Assembly (NCBI RefSeq): GCF_001467025.1
Contig: NZ_LNXV01000033.1
Location: 461,403-525,402 of the forward strand
Length of the DNA stretch: 64,000 bases
Reading direction: 5' to 3'
Source of the DNA: Legionella brunensis
GTDB taxonomy: Bacteria; Pseudomonadota; Gammaproteobacteria; Legionellales; Legionellaceae
In this document: in pieces, positions 37,334 through 46,645 of the stretch
How the letters are laid out: each line of letters starts with the position of its first letter
Numbering within the stretch: position 1 is the stretch's first letter
Translations under genes and position numbers: made by a program
Notes under the pieces: generated by a model
The model's input: the letters and a program-made list of their open reading frames with translations, nothing else
Databases searched by the model: none
Told to the model about the DNA's origin: nothing

Positions 37334-40300
37334 TTAATTAAATCTCATGGGTGTATGTTTTTCCAACCCTTCCTCATTATCAAGTTCTATATTGTCTTCA
37401 TCTAGTTCAACCAACTCAATCTCTTCTCGTTCAGCATTCAAGCCCTCTGTAGCTACTTTCTTACACTCAACATCATTTTTTGCATTGACTTCTGGCGCCG
37501 TTAGCGTTTTTTCTATATTTTGCATTAAATGTTTCATTTTTGCCTGGTTATAGAGAGAAATAACATTTTTACCAGTTGCTATAGCGTCAATAATACTTAA
37601 AGTCACTCTTTCCAAGAATTGTGTGAATTTCATTAAGAAGCTTGTACCTTCATCAGCCATACTCAACTTTGCAATAAACTGGCTATCATTAGGCAATGAC
37701 TGTACTTTTTGTGCTCGCATTTCAATAGAACTATTTTCATGAATCAGTTCTGCATTAATTGCATCAATATAGTTTTTTAACTCCTGATTTTGTGGGGGAA
37801 GTTTCAAACTAAATTTATGCAACATAGAATATGCTTCATTAACTATTAAATAATTGCCTACATTTCCTCTTTCAAAATTCTGTATCGAATCATACAACTC
37901 TTGAGCACAATCAGCGGCAGCAAGGAAACTATCTTTATCACGCTTATAGTGTGCTCTTACAGCTTTTTCATATTGATCAAGGAGAGGTTTTATAATGGGT
38001 GTACCCTTAAGTTTATCCCGTAAATAAGTTTCAAATTGCATGTCCAATAAAGCACTTTTAGTTTTACGGGTATCCTCTTGACTCGCAAATAATTTAATCT
38101 TATCGTTTAAAAACAATAACTTATCTTCTTTAATCTTGATTTTGAATTCTATTTCTTTATTGGAGGGTTCTTGTTGTAAAGCTATTCTTAAATCTTTTAT
38201 CTCTCGTTCCGTGTCGATAACGATTTGATTCAGGAATATTTTATCATCTAAAATAGACATCTTTTTATTAAACGGCATGTCTAATTCAAGAGCAGCAGAT
38301 AAAAATAATTGATTAACTATGAACATTGCGGGATTAATTAATGTTCCTGGTTTTAAACATAAATAATCCTCTTCTCGCGATAACTGAGTAATTATATTCT
38401 TATAAGCATCCTCTTTTATTTTAAGATAGTCATTGGTGACCAATTGATTGACCATCCCCACTACCTCAGAAGTTTGAGCACCTACACGTTGTATTTGTTG
38501 GATTAAATCAACAAAAACTCCGACCGTTGTTAAATTAAAACCATAATGCTCCTGCAGTGCTAATTTCAATCTACTAATTTCACTATGCATTAATTTTTCA
38601 TCGGCTAGATGCTGCCTTGTATAGCCACGGATAATAGGAGGTTGTTTACCAAATACATCGGAATAACGCGATTGTAAATATCTTCTTGCCTCTTCCAGAC
38701 TTGGTGATGCGCGATACAGATATTTAATACCAAGCCTTGTTGCTTTTCTACCTGTTGTTTCATAAAAGCCAGGATGAGTCTGCAATTGAGGGCTATTAGA
38801 ATCAAAAAACGCTTTTTCAGAAGTAGCTTGTTTAGGGGGTTTTCTTTTTAGCAATTCTTTTTTAGTACTTTGAATTACAGTAATAAAATCTTGTAGGTCC
38901 TCTTTGTTATATTCAATATTTCGAATCTTTGTACTGAACTCCAACATTTTTATTGCCATTGGACCATAATGTGTTGTTAATTCTGGCGTCAATTTTTCGA
39001 GTATATCTTTTAATTGATCGGCTTTATGCTTAATCTCAATTACAGCCCTTGCCTGGACTACAAGTTTGTCACTTTTGTTGAACTGCTCAAAATGCTTAAA
39101 AGCTGTTTCCAAATGATATAGTCCGTTCTCTACTTCCTTAATTTGACGTACCATTAAAGGATCATCGGGATTAATAGCATGTAACGGCTGTCCTTCTTGT
39201 TTTTTCAAATATTTCTGAATCAAACTGGAAAATTTGTCTTTTGTTATCTGAGTACATTGGCTCCGTATTTCAGCAACAATAGAGGAGATTTGTAATTCCT
39301 GAACGTAAGCTAAATTGCCCCTTACATTATACAATGACGATGAGTTAATAGGCTCTAACTTACCTGGACCTACTATGGGTCTGTGAGATAGTGCCTCTAA
39401 ATAATTTTTCTGCAAAGCATCCACAGAGGGCTCTTCTGCGTCAAAACGAACGGAAGCTTGGGCAGTGAGTTTTATATGATTAATCGCATGATCAAGAATT
39501 TTAATTTTGAATAAAACTGACTCGTGCCTTTGCACAATATAATCCTGCACCAAATTCTGCTGTTTTATTATTTGTGCAATCGAAACTTTAACACCTATCC
39601 ACTCTTTAGGAGATATCGTTTCAAGTTGATTTAAAGCAACAACACATTCATTTGATAAATCCAGATTACTATTAGCCATAGCAGATTGTATGATGGCAAA
39701 ATTTTCCCGTAGAATGCTGCGATCTTCCTTATTTATATCTAAAAACGATTTGCCCTCATACTTTCGAAGAGTATCAAAAAAGAGGTGAGCAGCTCTCAAA
39801 TGATGTTCATGTTCAAATACTTCATTCCAATGTTCCACTTTTTTAATATCAAGTGTCATTTTTCTAATGGGAGCCAAATCAGAAGAGAGAACTATTTTTT
39901 TAAATTTATCTTCTGGAGGCTTAGACTCAATAACTTCGTTCAACTTATCGTTGAGTTTATCTACCTCGAGAATTATAGGCTCCGATAAAGTCCCAGGTTT
40001 CAGGTAATAGCGCGTTTCTATTTCATCCAGCATGACCAGTAGATCAGGATAACGCTCTTGTATCCATTGCTGATAAGACTTTATTGTTGCCTCTTGCAGA
40101 TTAGTTCCTTCTCTTTGAAATTTTTTGTTTAAGTCGATAAGACCTATAATTGCTTGCGGACCTTTGAATACCTTGAAAAAAGAAGAGTTCTCTTCGAAAA
40201 CCAACTCCAATATGTCACTAATTGCATCTATTCTTTCTTCACTTATTCTAAGCCTATTTACAGAGACCTCCTCAGCCCCCACTAAATTAGACATGTTATT

Positions 40301-43087
40301 CATCAAGGCGGGTAATTCAGATAATAATCTAACTAATGAAGCAGTTTGTGTTGTTTCACTAGGAGAAGATTGTACAGATACAAGTACCTGCCCAATAATA
40401 CTCCCAACTTTTTGAGTCAGTTCCATTCCAGCAAATTGACTGTTCCAACCCTCTTCACTAAGCAATTTTTTTGCGCTATCAATAGCAGGTTTGATTAAAT
40501 CGTAATTCTCGCGAAGCAGATTTTGAATCTCAGGAGCTGCCTCAGTAAATAACTGAAAAGATTTATATAGTTGCGATAATGCCGCAACACCTTGGTGAGC
40601 TGCAGCCACCTTGCCTAATGTTGTTCGAGTATCGATACCTTTCCATATTTTTATGGCAGCTTCTGCATAATACAAGCTGTTAACCATTTTTTGTATTGCA
40701 GCAACTTGTGGTGGCTCTTTATCTATATCAATAAAAGGGAGCCCCTCTCTCTGGGGTGTTAACCTTGAAGCTATTGGCCCAGATAATCTTGATTGACATC
40801 TCGAAAGTAATGAGGTTCTGGCTATAGAAATTTTTTCAATATAGTCGGTATAGTCTACAGCATCAACCTGGTGAGCTTTTTCTGTAGTAGCACCAGTTTC
40901 AGTTGTTTTATCGACTGTTACTCTTGTTGCTTTTTCATCCTTTGTCGTTTCAACTATGGGAGTGCTTTTTTCCGCATATTGTTCTTTTGGACTTCCCGGC
41001 AAAGTGCCTATTTTTGACTGCTTTAGTTTTTCAACGGCTGACAAGTCAATCGCTGAGTGATCTTTGTTAGATAAAGTAGAACCGATAGCCAAAAGTTGTG
41101 GTAATGCAGGGGCTAAAGCTTTTTGCGCATCTGGTGTAAGTAATAACACACTTTTTTTCAATTGATTCGCAGCTGCGGCTACTGCAATATAGGTTCTTAA
41201 ACGAACAGTAATCCCCCAGCTTAAATCAATCCCCTCAAAATAAGCCAGTTCCTTTTCTAAGCGCAATAAATTTTCTTCAACCTGTTTTATTTGCTCGTGT
41301 ATTTCAGAGTTTTCATCAATGATAACTTGCGTACTTAAAGCATTAACGCCTTCTTCAGAGACTTGCCCTTTTGCTATATGACGTTTAACCAGAGTTATCA
41401 TAGCCTCTCTTGACTCACGAACCTCTGTCGATAATTTCAGGCTCTGTATATAGGTAAGAGTTCCGTGTAAATTAGTCAAATCAGTAACTTTAACTGGCAC
41501 AAATCGCTTAGGAACCACTTCTCTCTCAGGAATTTTCTCCATTAAGTTTTTCTTAATTCCACCAATCCGTTTTGAGACTCTCTGTTCGAGAGACAATTCC
41601 TCTGTAGAGATTTGTGCTTCTTTAGGACTCTCATCGCCTAAATTATCACGAGCTTTCTCTGCTATCGTTATCTTAAATTGTTCAGAACTAATTTGATCAT
41701 TAATCGATTTATCAACAAAACTCTCTGTGACTAGCAGCCTATTCACTTCATAATCGTATACAAAACTAGCAACATAGCCGAAACCCTCTATTGTTTTTTG
41801 CCACCATGATTTTGGCTCTGTTGAAATTTTTTCTGGGCCTAATGTGTTTAAAACTTCGGTTAATGCATTTTCAAGATCTAAATTTGCATGAGCTACTGCT
41901 ATCTGTAATTGAGGATAAGCTTGTCTTAGTAAAACCCTATCTGATTCAATAATTTCGGATAAAGATTTTCCTTTATATCCACGTAAAATTTTAAAAAAAT
42001 GAGCAGCAGCAATTTGCTGCCTCTCAGCTGTCATAATTATTTGCACACTTTTAATCTGGCTATCTTCAATGTGCTGCTCTCTAATTTGGCGCAATAAACT
42101 AGTCTCAACTACCCTTTGGGTAATATCATAAGTATCATTAGAATCAAGCAGCCCATTTATTTGTTGCGCCAAGCTATCTGCATTAGAGCTGAGATGTTGG
42201 GATAGCAAACCTGGTTTTAAATAATTCTGTCGCTCTAACTGATCTGCCAGCAATATTAGTTTAGGCAAATAATAATTAGCCCAAGAGACATATTGTTCTA
42301 TTGAGTTTTTGGTAAAATCAAATCCATCTTCTTGAATCGTTTTAAACCAATTTAATAAGTTCTGTATTGCTTTAGCATCTTCAAAATCGGCAATGGATAA
42401 TTGACCAATAAACGCATTATTATCCAAATCATTTAATAAGGAATAGATAGCATCCATTCTTTCTTTTTTATTTTGTTCGGTTATATCCTTATCTTGAACA
42501 GCAGTTATGTCTTTGATTAGGTTTGATATTTTATCAAACGTTGCAATAAGTGGGTTGGCTTGATTCCACGTACCCAAATCTTGGCCCAAGAGAGAAATAC
42601 CCTCACCTATAACCTTAGATGCTTTCTCAGTGGTATCTAACTCCACAAACTCTGACGCCCAGCCTGATTTTTTAATTAATTCATACGTCTTAGAGTATAA
42701 AGGCTCTATAACATAGTAATTTTGAGTGATAAATCTCCTGATTTCTGGGGTTGCATCATCAAGCATGGATATGGATTTATAGACTTGACGAAGCGCCTTA
42801 TATAATGAAGGAGCAGCTGTGGCCCACCCTACCACTGTAGTAGTATCAACACTTTCCCAGTGTTCCAACGCTTTTTCAGTATGATAGAGGCTGTTGATGA
42901 CTTTTTTAATGGCAACAACTTGAGGAGGATCATTTTGAAAATTAATAAAAGGAACGCCCACCGACTGAGGTTTCAATTTATCCACTAACAATTCATCAAG
43001 CTGTAAATTTAATACATCAAGCAAATAAACACGGGTATCGGCAAATTGCCTAGATAAGGTTATATCTGAATTGTCATTGGCAGGCAT
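37334..43087 (-). CDS. 1917-aa protein with two ~735-residue super-repeats, candidate large effector
   Basis: Long, mostly helical protein without signal peptide. A unit near residues 40-170 (GVPFINFQNDPPQVVAI...NSLYHTEKALEHW) recurs near 780-910 (GLPFIDIDKEPPQVAAI...NSLYYAEAAIKIW). A second unit near 590-660 (EIHEQIKQVEENLLRLEKEL) recurs near 1295-1370 (LMVRQIKEVENGLYHLETAF). YLKPGLL, YLKPGTL and CLKPGTL mark three more equivalent places. Thus an ancestral ~735-residue block was duplicated. Residues after about 1400 are less repetitive and end in an acidic tail. Size and helical make-up recall the SdhA/SidH/SdhB group of Legionella effectors, but the relation is a guess. Reads away from a palindrome-rich leader. 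Confidence 0.7.
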   Translation of the reverse strand: MPANDNSDITLSRQFADTRVYLLDVLNLQLDELLVDKLKPQSVGVPFINFQNDPPQVVAIKKVINSLYHTEKALEHWESVDTTTVVGWATAAPSLYKALRQVYKSISMLDDATPEIRRFITQNYYVIEPLYSKTYELIKKSGWASEFVELDTTEKASKVIGEGISLLGQDLGTWNQANPLIATFDKISNLIKDITAVQDKDITEQNKKERMDAIYSLLNDLDNNAFIGQLSIADFEDAKAIQNLLNWFKTIQEDGFDFTKNSIEQYVSWANYYLPKLILLADQLERQNYLKPGLLSQHLSSNADSLAQQINGLLDSNDTYDITQRVVETSLLRQIREQHIEDSQIKSVQIIMTAERQQIAAAHFFKILRGYKGKSLSEIIESDRVLLRQAYPQLQIAVAHANLDLENALTEVLNTLGPEKISTEPKSWWQKTIEGFGYVASFVYDYEVNRLLVTESFVDKSINDQISSEQFKITIAEKARDNLGDESPKEAQISTEELSLEQRVSKRIGGIKKNLMEKIPEREVVPKRFVPVKVTDLTNLHGTLTYIQSLKLSTEVRESREAMITLVKRHIAKGQVSEEGVNALSTQVIIDENSEIHEQIKQVEENLLRLEKELAYFEGIDLSWGITVRLRTYIAVAAAANQLKKSVLLLTPDAQKALAPALPQLLAIGSTLSNKDHSAIDLSAVEKLKQSKIGTLPGSPKEQYAEKSTPIVETTKDEKATRVTVDKTTETGATTEKAHQVDAVDYTDYIEKISIARTSLLSRCQSRLSGPIASRLTPQREGLPFIDIDKEPPQVAAIQKMVNSLYYAEAAIKIWKGIDTRTTLGKVAAAHQGVAALSQLYKSFQLFTEAAPEIQNLLRENYDLIKPAIDSAKKLLSEEGWNSQFAGMELTQKVGSIIGQVLVSVQSSPSETTQTASLVRLLSELPALMNNMSNLVGAEEVSVNRLRISEERIDAISDILELVFEENSSFFKVFKGPQAIIGLIDLNKKFQREGTNLQEATIKSYQQWIQERYPDLLVMLDEIETRYYLKPGTLSEPIILEVDKLNDKLNEVIESKPPEDKFKKIVLSSDLAPIRKMTLDIKKVEHWNEVFEHEHHLRAAHLFFDTLRKYEGKSFLDINKEDRSILRENFAIIQSAMANSNLDLSNECVVALNQLETISPKEWIGVKVSIAQIIKQQNLVQDYIVQRHESVLFKIKILDHAINHIKLTAQASVRFDAEEPSVDALQKNYLEALSHRPIVGPGKLEPINSSSLYNVRGNLAYVQELQISSIVAEIRSQCTQITKDKFSSLIQKYLKKQEGQPLHAINPDDPLMVRQIKEVENGLYHLETAFKHFEQFNKSDKLVVQARAVIEIKHKADQLKDILEKLTPELTTHYGPMAIKMLEFSTKIRNIEYNKEDLQDFITVIQSTKKELLKRKPPKQATSEKAFFDSNSPQLQTHPGFYETTGRKATRLGIKYLYRASPSLEEARRYLQSRYSDVFGKQPPIIRGYTRQHLADEKLMHSEISRLKLALQEHYGFNLTTVGVFVDLIQQIQRVGAQTSEVVGMVNQLVTNDYLKIKEDAYKNIITQLSREEDYLCLKPGTLINPAMFIVNQLFLSAALELDMPFNKKMSILDDKIFLNQIVIDTEREIKDLRIALQQEPSNKEIEFKIKIKEDKLLFLNDKIKLFASQEDTRKTKSALLDMQFETYLRDKLKGTPIIKPLLDQYEKAVRAHYKRDKDSFLAAADCAQELYDSIQNFERGNVGNYLIVNEAYSMLHKFSLKLPPQNQELKNYIDAINAELIHENSSIEMRAQKVQSLPNDSQFIAKLSMADEGTSFLMKFTQFLERVTLSIIDAIATGKNVISLYNQAKMKHLMQNIEKTLTAPEVNAKNDVECKKVATEGLNAEREEIELVELDEDNIELDNEEGLEKHTPMRFN

Positions 43088-43098
43088 TACTAATGCTC

Positions 43099-43155
43099 CT
43101 ATACTACAAAAAGTATAGTATTTAAAAAGTATACAATGACTATTTTATAGTCATT
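43099..43155 (-). repeat. two short palindromes in the leader of the 1917-aa gene
   Basis: CTATACT (43099-43105) pairs with AGTATAG (43112-43118) across a 6-nt loop, and AATGACTAT (43135-43143) pairs with ATAGTCATT (43147-43155) across 3 nt. On the minus strand they lie just upstream of the start at 43087. TATACT sequences could serve as -10 elements; the second palindrome could be an operator or a hairpin. Confidence 0.4.
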
Positions 43156-43271
43156 TTGTGGACTTAACAATACCTTTTGATATTTCGTCAACAAGGCATC
43201 TGCAATGAGGGAGTTGTTGACATCGTGCTCCGTACCAGGCCTAACCTTGTACGGAGTAATATAAAGGAGTC

Positions 43272-43733
43272 TTAGTTGCTAAAGTTGGGGCGAAATTCTG
43301 ATTGTTCTTCTGCAAAACAACCCGCTGCTTCAACAATACTAGCAATTGGTCTTGAAATAAGACTAACAGTAGAGAAAAGAATATTGAGAACCTGCGCAGA
43401 GAGTGCACTCCATATATAGACTAAATTGGTGATAACATCATCCAATTCTTTTTCAGTCTCTGGATCGATGAAGTTCTCTGTTCTTTGCTGGTTCAAAGAC
43501 CATAAGTATGCTGCTTTTAATAAAGAGGCAGTCGCATTAAGGATGCGAATTGACGCATCAAGCGCAAAAACTGCATCTAATACAAAATAATCAAGAACAG
43601 GAGTAGCGACAAAGGCAATAAAATCTGATTCTTTGGTTCTAGTTTTTTGAATAGGCTGAAAAAAAGTGTTTATACGATGCGTTGTTGATTCAAATGGTTT
43701 TCCAGTTAACAAAGGTTTAATGAGCTCCGCCAT
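43272..43733 (-). CDS. 153-aa protein with two hydrophobic stretches, candidate effector
   Basis: Family not recognised. The N-terminal 45 residues are polar and Lys/Thr-rich. Two moderately hydrophobic helical stretches follow (about 48-85, FVLDAVFALDASIRILNA, and about 108-142, LVYIWSALSAQVLNILF), joined by a Gln/Glu-rich segment. This suggests a membrane-associated hairpin. The ATG at 43733 has a CGGAG ribosome-binding site. A good PmrA-like box lies 46 nt upstream. It is downstream of the 81-aa gene and upstream of the 1917-aa gene on the same strand. Confidence 0.6.
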   Translation of the reverse strand: MAELIKPLLTGKPFESTTHRINTFFQPIQKTRTKESDFIAFVATPVLDYFVLDAVFALDASIRILNATASLLKAAYLWSLNQQRTENFIDPETEKELDDVITNLVYIWSALSAQVLNILFSTVSLISRPIASIVEAAGCFAEEQSEFRPNFSN

Positions 43734-43778
43734 ATGATATCTCCGGTTACTTAAAAATTAGCGCAAGAGTAACACGCT

Positions 43779-43798
43779 ATGATTAAGGAATTATTAAG
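43779..43798 (-). promoter_or_regulatory. candidate PmrA box upstream of the 153-aa gene
   Basis: On the minus strand, half-sites CTTAATAAT and CTTAATCAT are separated by TC with an 11-nt period, matching 8 and 7 of 9 positions of cTTAATatT. Both cores are perfect CTTAAT. Confidence 0.55.
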
Positions 43799-43887
43799 TA
43801 AGAGAAAAATATGCGGATATCAAGACATCAAATACCTGCTTTTAGATAAGAAATACACTAATCGCGTCGTATGTCATCCCTCCTCTA

Positions 43888-44133
43888 TTATGGTTTGCTA
43901 AGATGTTTTGGCTCATCATTATCCTCTGAGGCTTCCAACCAAGTATCCTTAGGTCCTGGGTTATCCTTTTGAATCTTGAGCTCCCCCTCTGTATCAACTG
44001 GACCACCTTTTTGTGTATCAAGAAAAAGTCGTTTGATTCTTGCTGCATTATCCACAGCGGTATAATCGTCGCCTCCAACCTCTGATTGCTTTTTAAAAAC
44101 ATGCCATTTGGATTCTGCAGGAGTATTAGACAT
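43888..44133 (-). CDS. small hydrophilic hypothetical protein, 81 aa
   Basis: The ATG at 44133 follows a TGAGGA site with 8-nt spacing, better than the in-frame TTG at 44148. The protein (MSNTPAESKWHVF...) is polar throughout, rich in Lys, Asp, Glu and Pro, and probably unstructured. No family recognised. A weak, imperfect PmrA-like repeat lies upstream at 44182-44201, which is also a palindrome (CTTAAC/GTTAAG). An overlapping frame on the same strand is less convincing because it lacks a ribosome-binding site. Confidence 0.5.
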   Translation of the reverse strand: MSNTPAESKWHVFKKQSEVGGDDYTAVDNAARIKRLFLDTQKGGPVDTEGELKIQKDNPGPKDTWLEASEDNDEPKHLSKP

Positions 44134-44440
44134 TACAGCATTCCTCAAAAAATATGACCTATTACTAAATATAGAACATATGACCTTAACATTTTGTTAA
44201 GTGCAATTTTAATTTTAATGAGGAGACAACATTCGCAATGTCTGCAAGACCACATTATTGTATTAGCAAATGAGTTTATCCCAATTTAATTACCTTCCCT
44301 AGTTATATTTGCCAAAAAGAAATGTCCTGAGTTCACTGTAGTATTCTTTACTTTTTGAAATTTAAACTGTCTTTCATTTGAAACCAGATACTTGGCTTGA
44401 TATAGTAATTTCGCAAAAAATTACATTGGATGTGAGAACG
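44134..44440. other. 307-nt intergenic region between divergent genes
   Basis: This region separates the 81-aa gene (minus) from the metalloprotease gene (plus). It holds the weak TTAA palindrome at 44182-44201. Near the plus-strand gene a TTGGCT/TATAGT-like pair occurs around 44391-44406, which may be the protease promoter. No RNA gene or other frame is visible. Confidence 0.4.
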
Positions 44441-46633
44441 ATGATACGGACGTTTATTGCTGCTTTTCTGCTACTTTTTTCTTCATTTTTATTTGCGCAA
44501 CCCATTATACAGGCCATTAAAGAGATAGATGCCTCATCCATATCATTAGGAAGCAAGCGTCTTATTCATGCCAAGCATTATCGTGTTGTTGAAATAGATA
44601 TCAATCAACTCTCCGCTGAATTAGAAAATTCTCCTCATCGCGACAACCTCAATGCCGCTACACCTCTGTTGCTTGAATTACCCCACCCTGACGGCACAAT
44701 GCATCAATACAAAGTACTAGAAAATAGCACTATGGATCCTGAATTAGCCGCTAAATTTCCAGAAATTAAAACCTATGATGCCTATGGAGTCGATCATTCA
44801 GAGGAATTTGTAAAACTGGACATTACACCCCATGGATTCCATGCAATGATCATGGTTCCAGGTAAGAACACTATTTTTATTGACCCCTTGGAAAAAGATA
44901 ATACGCAATATTACATGGTGTATTACCACAAGGATTTTGTGACTTCAAAAACCATGAAATGCGGTGTCTCAGGTCAGAGTCAACCATTGAAGGACTTTAG
45001 TCAATTTAGACATTTTACTAACTTTGCTTCTTGTGAGTTTAGAAAATACCGTCTCGCCATGGCAGCTACTGGTGAATACACTGCCTTCCATGGAGGCACT
45101 GTGCCTATGGCTCTCGCAGCCCAAGTTACTACGATGAATCGTGTTAATGGTATCTATGAACGTGACATAGCAGTAACCATGCAATTTATTCCCAATAACG
45201 CAATGATTATTTATACAAACCCTGCTACACAACCTTACACTCATGGAAACCCCGAGGCCTTAATCGAGGAAAATCAAACAAATATTGACCAAGTTATAGG
45301 TTCAGCTAATTACGATATTGGACATGTCGTGGACTCCGCTGGCAGTGGGCTAGCTAGTCTTGGTAGTGTATGTGATGCTGCGGAAAAAGCAAAAGGTGCC
45401 ACCGGACAACCAAGACCCGTGGGCGATCCATTTGATGTAGATTATGTCGCTCATGAAATGGGGCACCAATTTGGAGCGAACCATGTCCAAAATAATAATT
45501 GCAACCGCAATGACGCAACAGCAGTAGAACCTGGGAGCGGTAGTACTATTATGGGTTATGCCGGCATTTGCGCCCCTAATGTTCAAAGACATTCCGACGC
45601 CTATTTTAATGGAATAAGCCTGCAAGAAATGGGGACATTTATTACCAGCCCTACACATACCTGTGCAGTCAAAACACCTATTCCACCCGCACCCAGGATT
45701 ACCGCAACAAATGGATTTACCTATATTCCCGCAAGAACACCTTTTAGTTTAACTGCTTCAGCTATCAATCCAACGGGACGAGTATTAACTTATACCTGGG
45801 AGCAAATGAACAATGAGGTGTCTATCCAACCACCGGTAAGCACTGCAACCGGTGGCCCTAATTTTAGAAGCTTTAGTCCGACAGCGCTTCCCACACGTTT
45901 TTTACCCAATTTAATGTCTCTAGCCAATAATGGTCCATTTACTTGGGAGGTATTACCCTCTGTATCACGCATCTTAAAATTTAGAGTTTCGGTACGTGCA
46001 AATAATCCTGGGGGGTCCTGTAATGTCTTCAAAGATGTCGCCGTAACAATAGATAACCGTTCAGGTCCCTTCTTATTGACTTATCCCTCTGCCAGAGGAA
46101 TAAGTTGGGCAGCAGAAACATCAAGAACTGTGCTCTGGAATGTAGCCAATACCAATCTAGGCCCCGTAAATGCTCACTCAGTTGATATTCTTTTGTCTAC
46201 TGATGGCGGTATTACTTATCCTCATATCCTTTTACGAGGGGTGCCTAATGTTGGTGCTGCTCACGTGACTGTTCCAAGCTTACCTACCTCAAGAGCTCGT
46301 ATTATGGTGCGCTCTTCAAATGGTGCTTTTTTCTCGATCTCTGCCAAAAACTTCACAATTACTGCTCAATTATATCTAAACCAGGCTGATCGTAATCCAA
46401 TGAATCATAGGGAAGCCTTTATTAGCTATATAGGCTTGGACAAACGATTTGTCACAAACTATGTCCTCAATGGCTTATCGGGTGCATCAATAACGCTTGA
46501 TGAGGATCATCGCCGCTTTATTGTAAAAAATATCACTACACCACGCCGCGTCGACATTTCGATTACAGTGGTAAGACAAGGGGGTGGAATCAATGAAACA
46601 TCCAATGTCGTTACTATTCCAAGTATTTTATAG
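44441..46633 (+). CDS. secreted reprolysin-like zinc metalloprotease
   Basis: The ATG at 44441 (730 aa) begins a signal peptide (MIRTFIAAFLLLFSSFLFA); the in-frame TTG at 44378 would bury it. After a propeptide-like region of about 190 residues, the catalytic domain has the metzincin zinc site HEMGHQFGANH at residues 338-348 and the Met-turn segment TIMGYAG. This is the M12B (reprolysin)-like arrangement. The C-terminal 300 residues are beta-rich, Ig-like or adhesion-type domains. A signal peptide and no anchor fit export by the type II system, whose LspD/LspE are in this window, but the route is inferred. The gene is followed after 12 nt by the beta-barrel gene. Confidence 0.9.
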   Translation: MIRTFIAAFLLLFSSFLFAQPIIQAIKEIDASSISLGSKRLIHAKHYRVVEIDINQLSAELENSPHRDNLNAATPLLLELPHPDGTMHQYKVLENSTMDPELAAKFPEIKTYDAYGVDHSEEFVKLDITPHGFHAMIMVPGKNTIFIDPLEKDNTQYYMVYYHKDFVTSKTMKCGVSGQSQPLKDFSQFRHFTNFASCEFRKYRLAMAATGEYTAFHGGTVPMALAAQVTTMNRVNGIYERDIAVTMQFIPNNAMIIYTNPATQPYTHGNPEALIEENQTNIDQVIGSANYDIGHVVDSAGSGLASLGSVCDAAEKAKGATGQPRPVGDPFDVDYVAHEMGHQFGANHVQNNNCNRNDATAVEPGSGSTIMGYAGICAPNVQRHSDAYFNGISLQEMGTFITSPTHTCAVKTPIPPAPRITATNGFTYIPARTPFSLTASAINPTGRVLTYTWEQMNNEVSIQPPVSTATGGPNFRSFSPTALPTRFLPNLMSLANNGPFTWEVLPSVSRILKFRVSVRANNPGGSCNVFKDVAVTIDNRSGPFLLTYPSARGISWAAETSRTVLWNVANTNLGPVNAHSVDILLSTDGGITYPHILLRGVPNVGAAHVTVPSLPTSRARIMVRSSNGAFFSISAKNFTITAQLYLNQADRNPMNHREAFISYIGLDKRFVTNYVLNGLSGASITLDEDHRRFIVKNITTPRRVDISITVVRQGGGINETSNVVTIPSIL

Positions 46634-46645
46634 ATGAGGTTAAAC

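Noticed and set aside
43842..44102. 86-codon frame overlapping the 81-aa gene on the same strand
   Set aside because: No ribosome-binding site and an unlikely composition; the overlapping 81-aa frame has a well-placed TGAGGA site.
44182..44201. PmrA-like repeat upstream of the 81-aa gene
   Set aside because: Only about 11 of 18 positions match and the cores are TTAAC/TTAAG; it is better described as a short palindrome.
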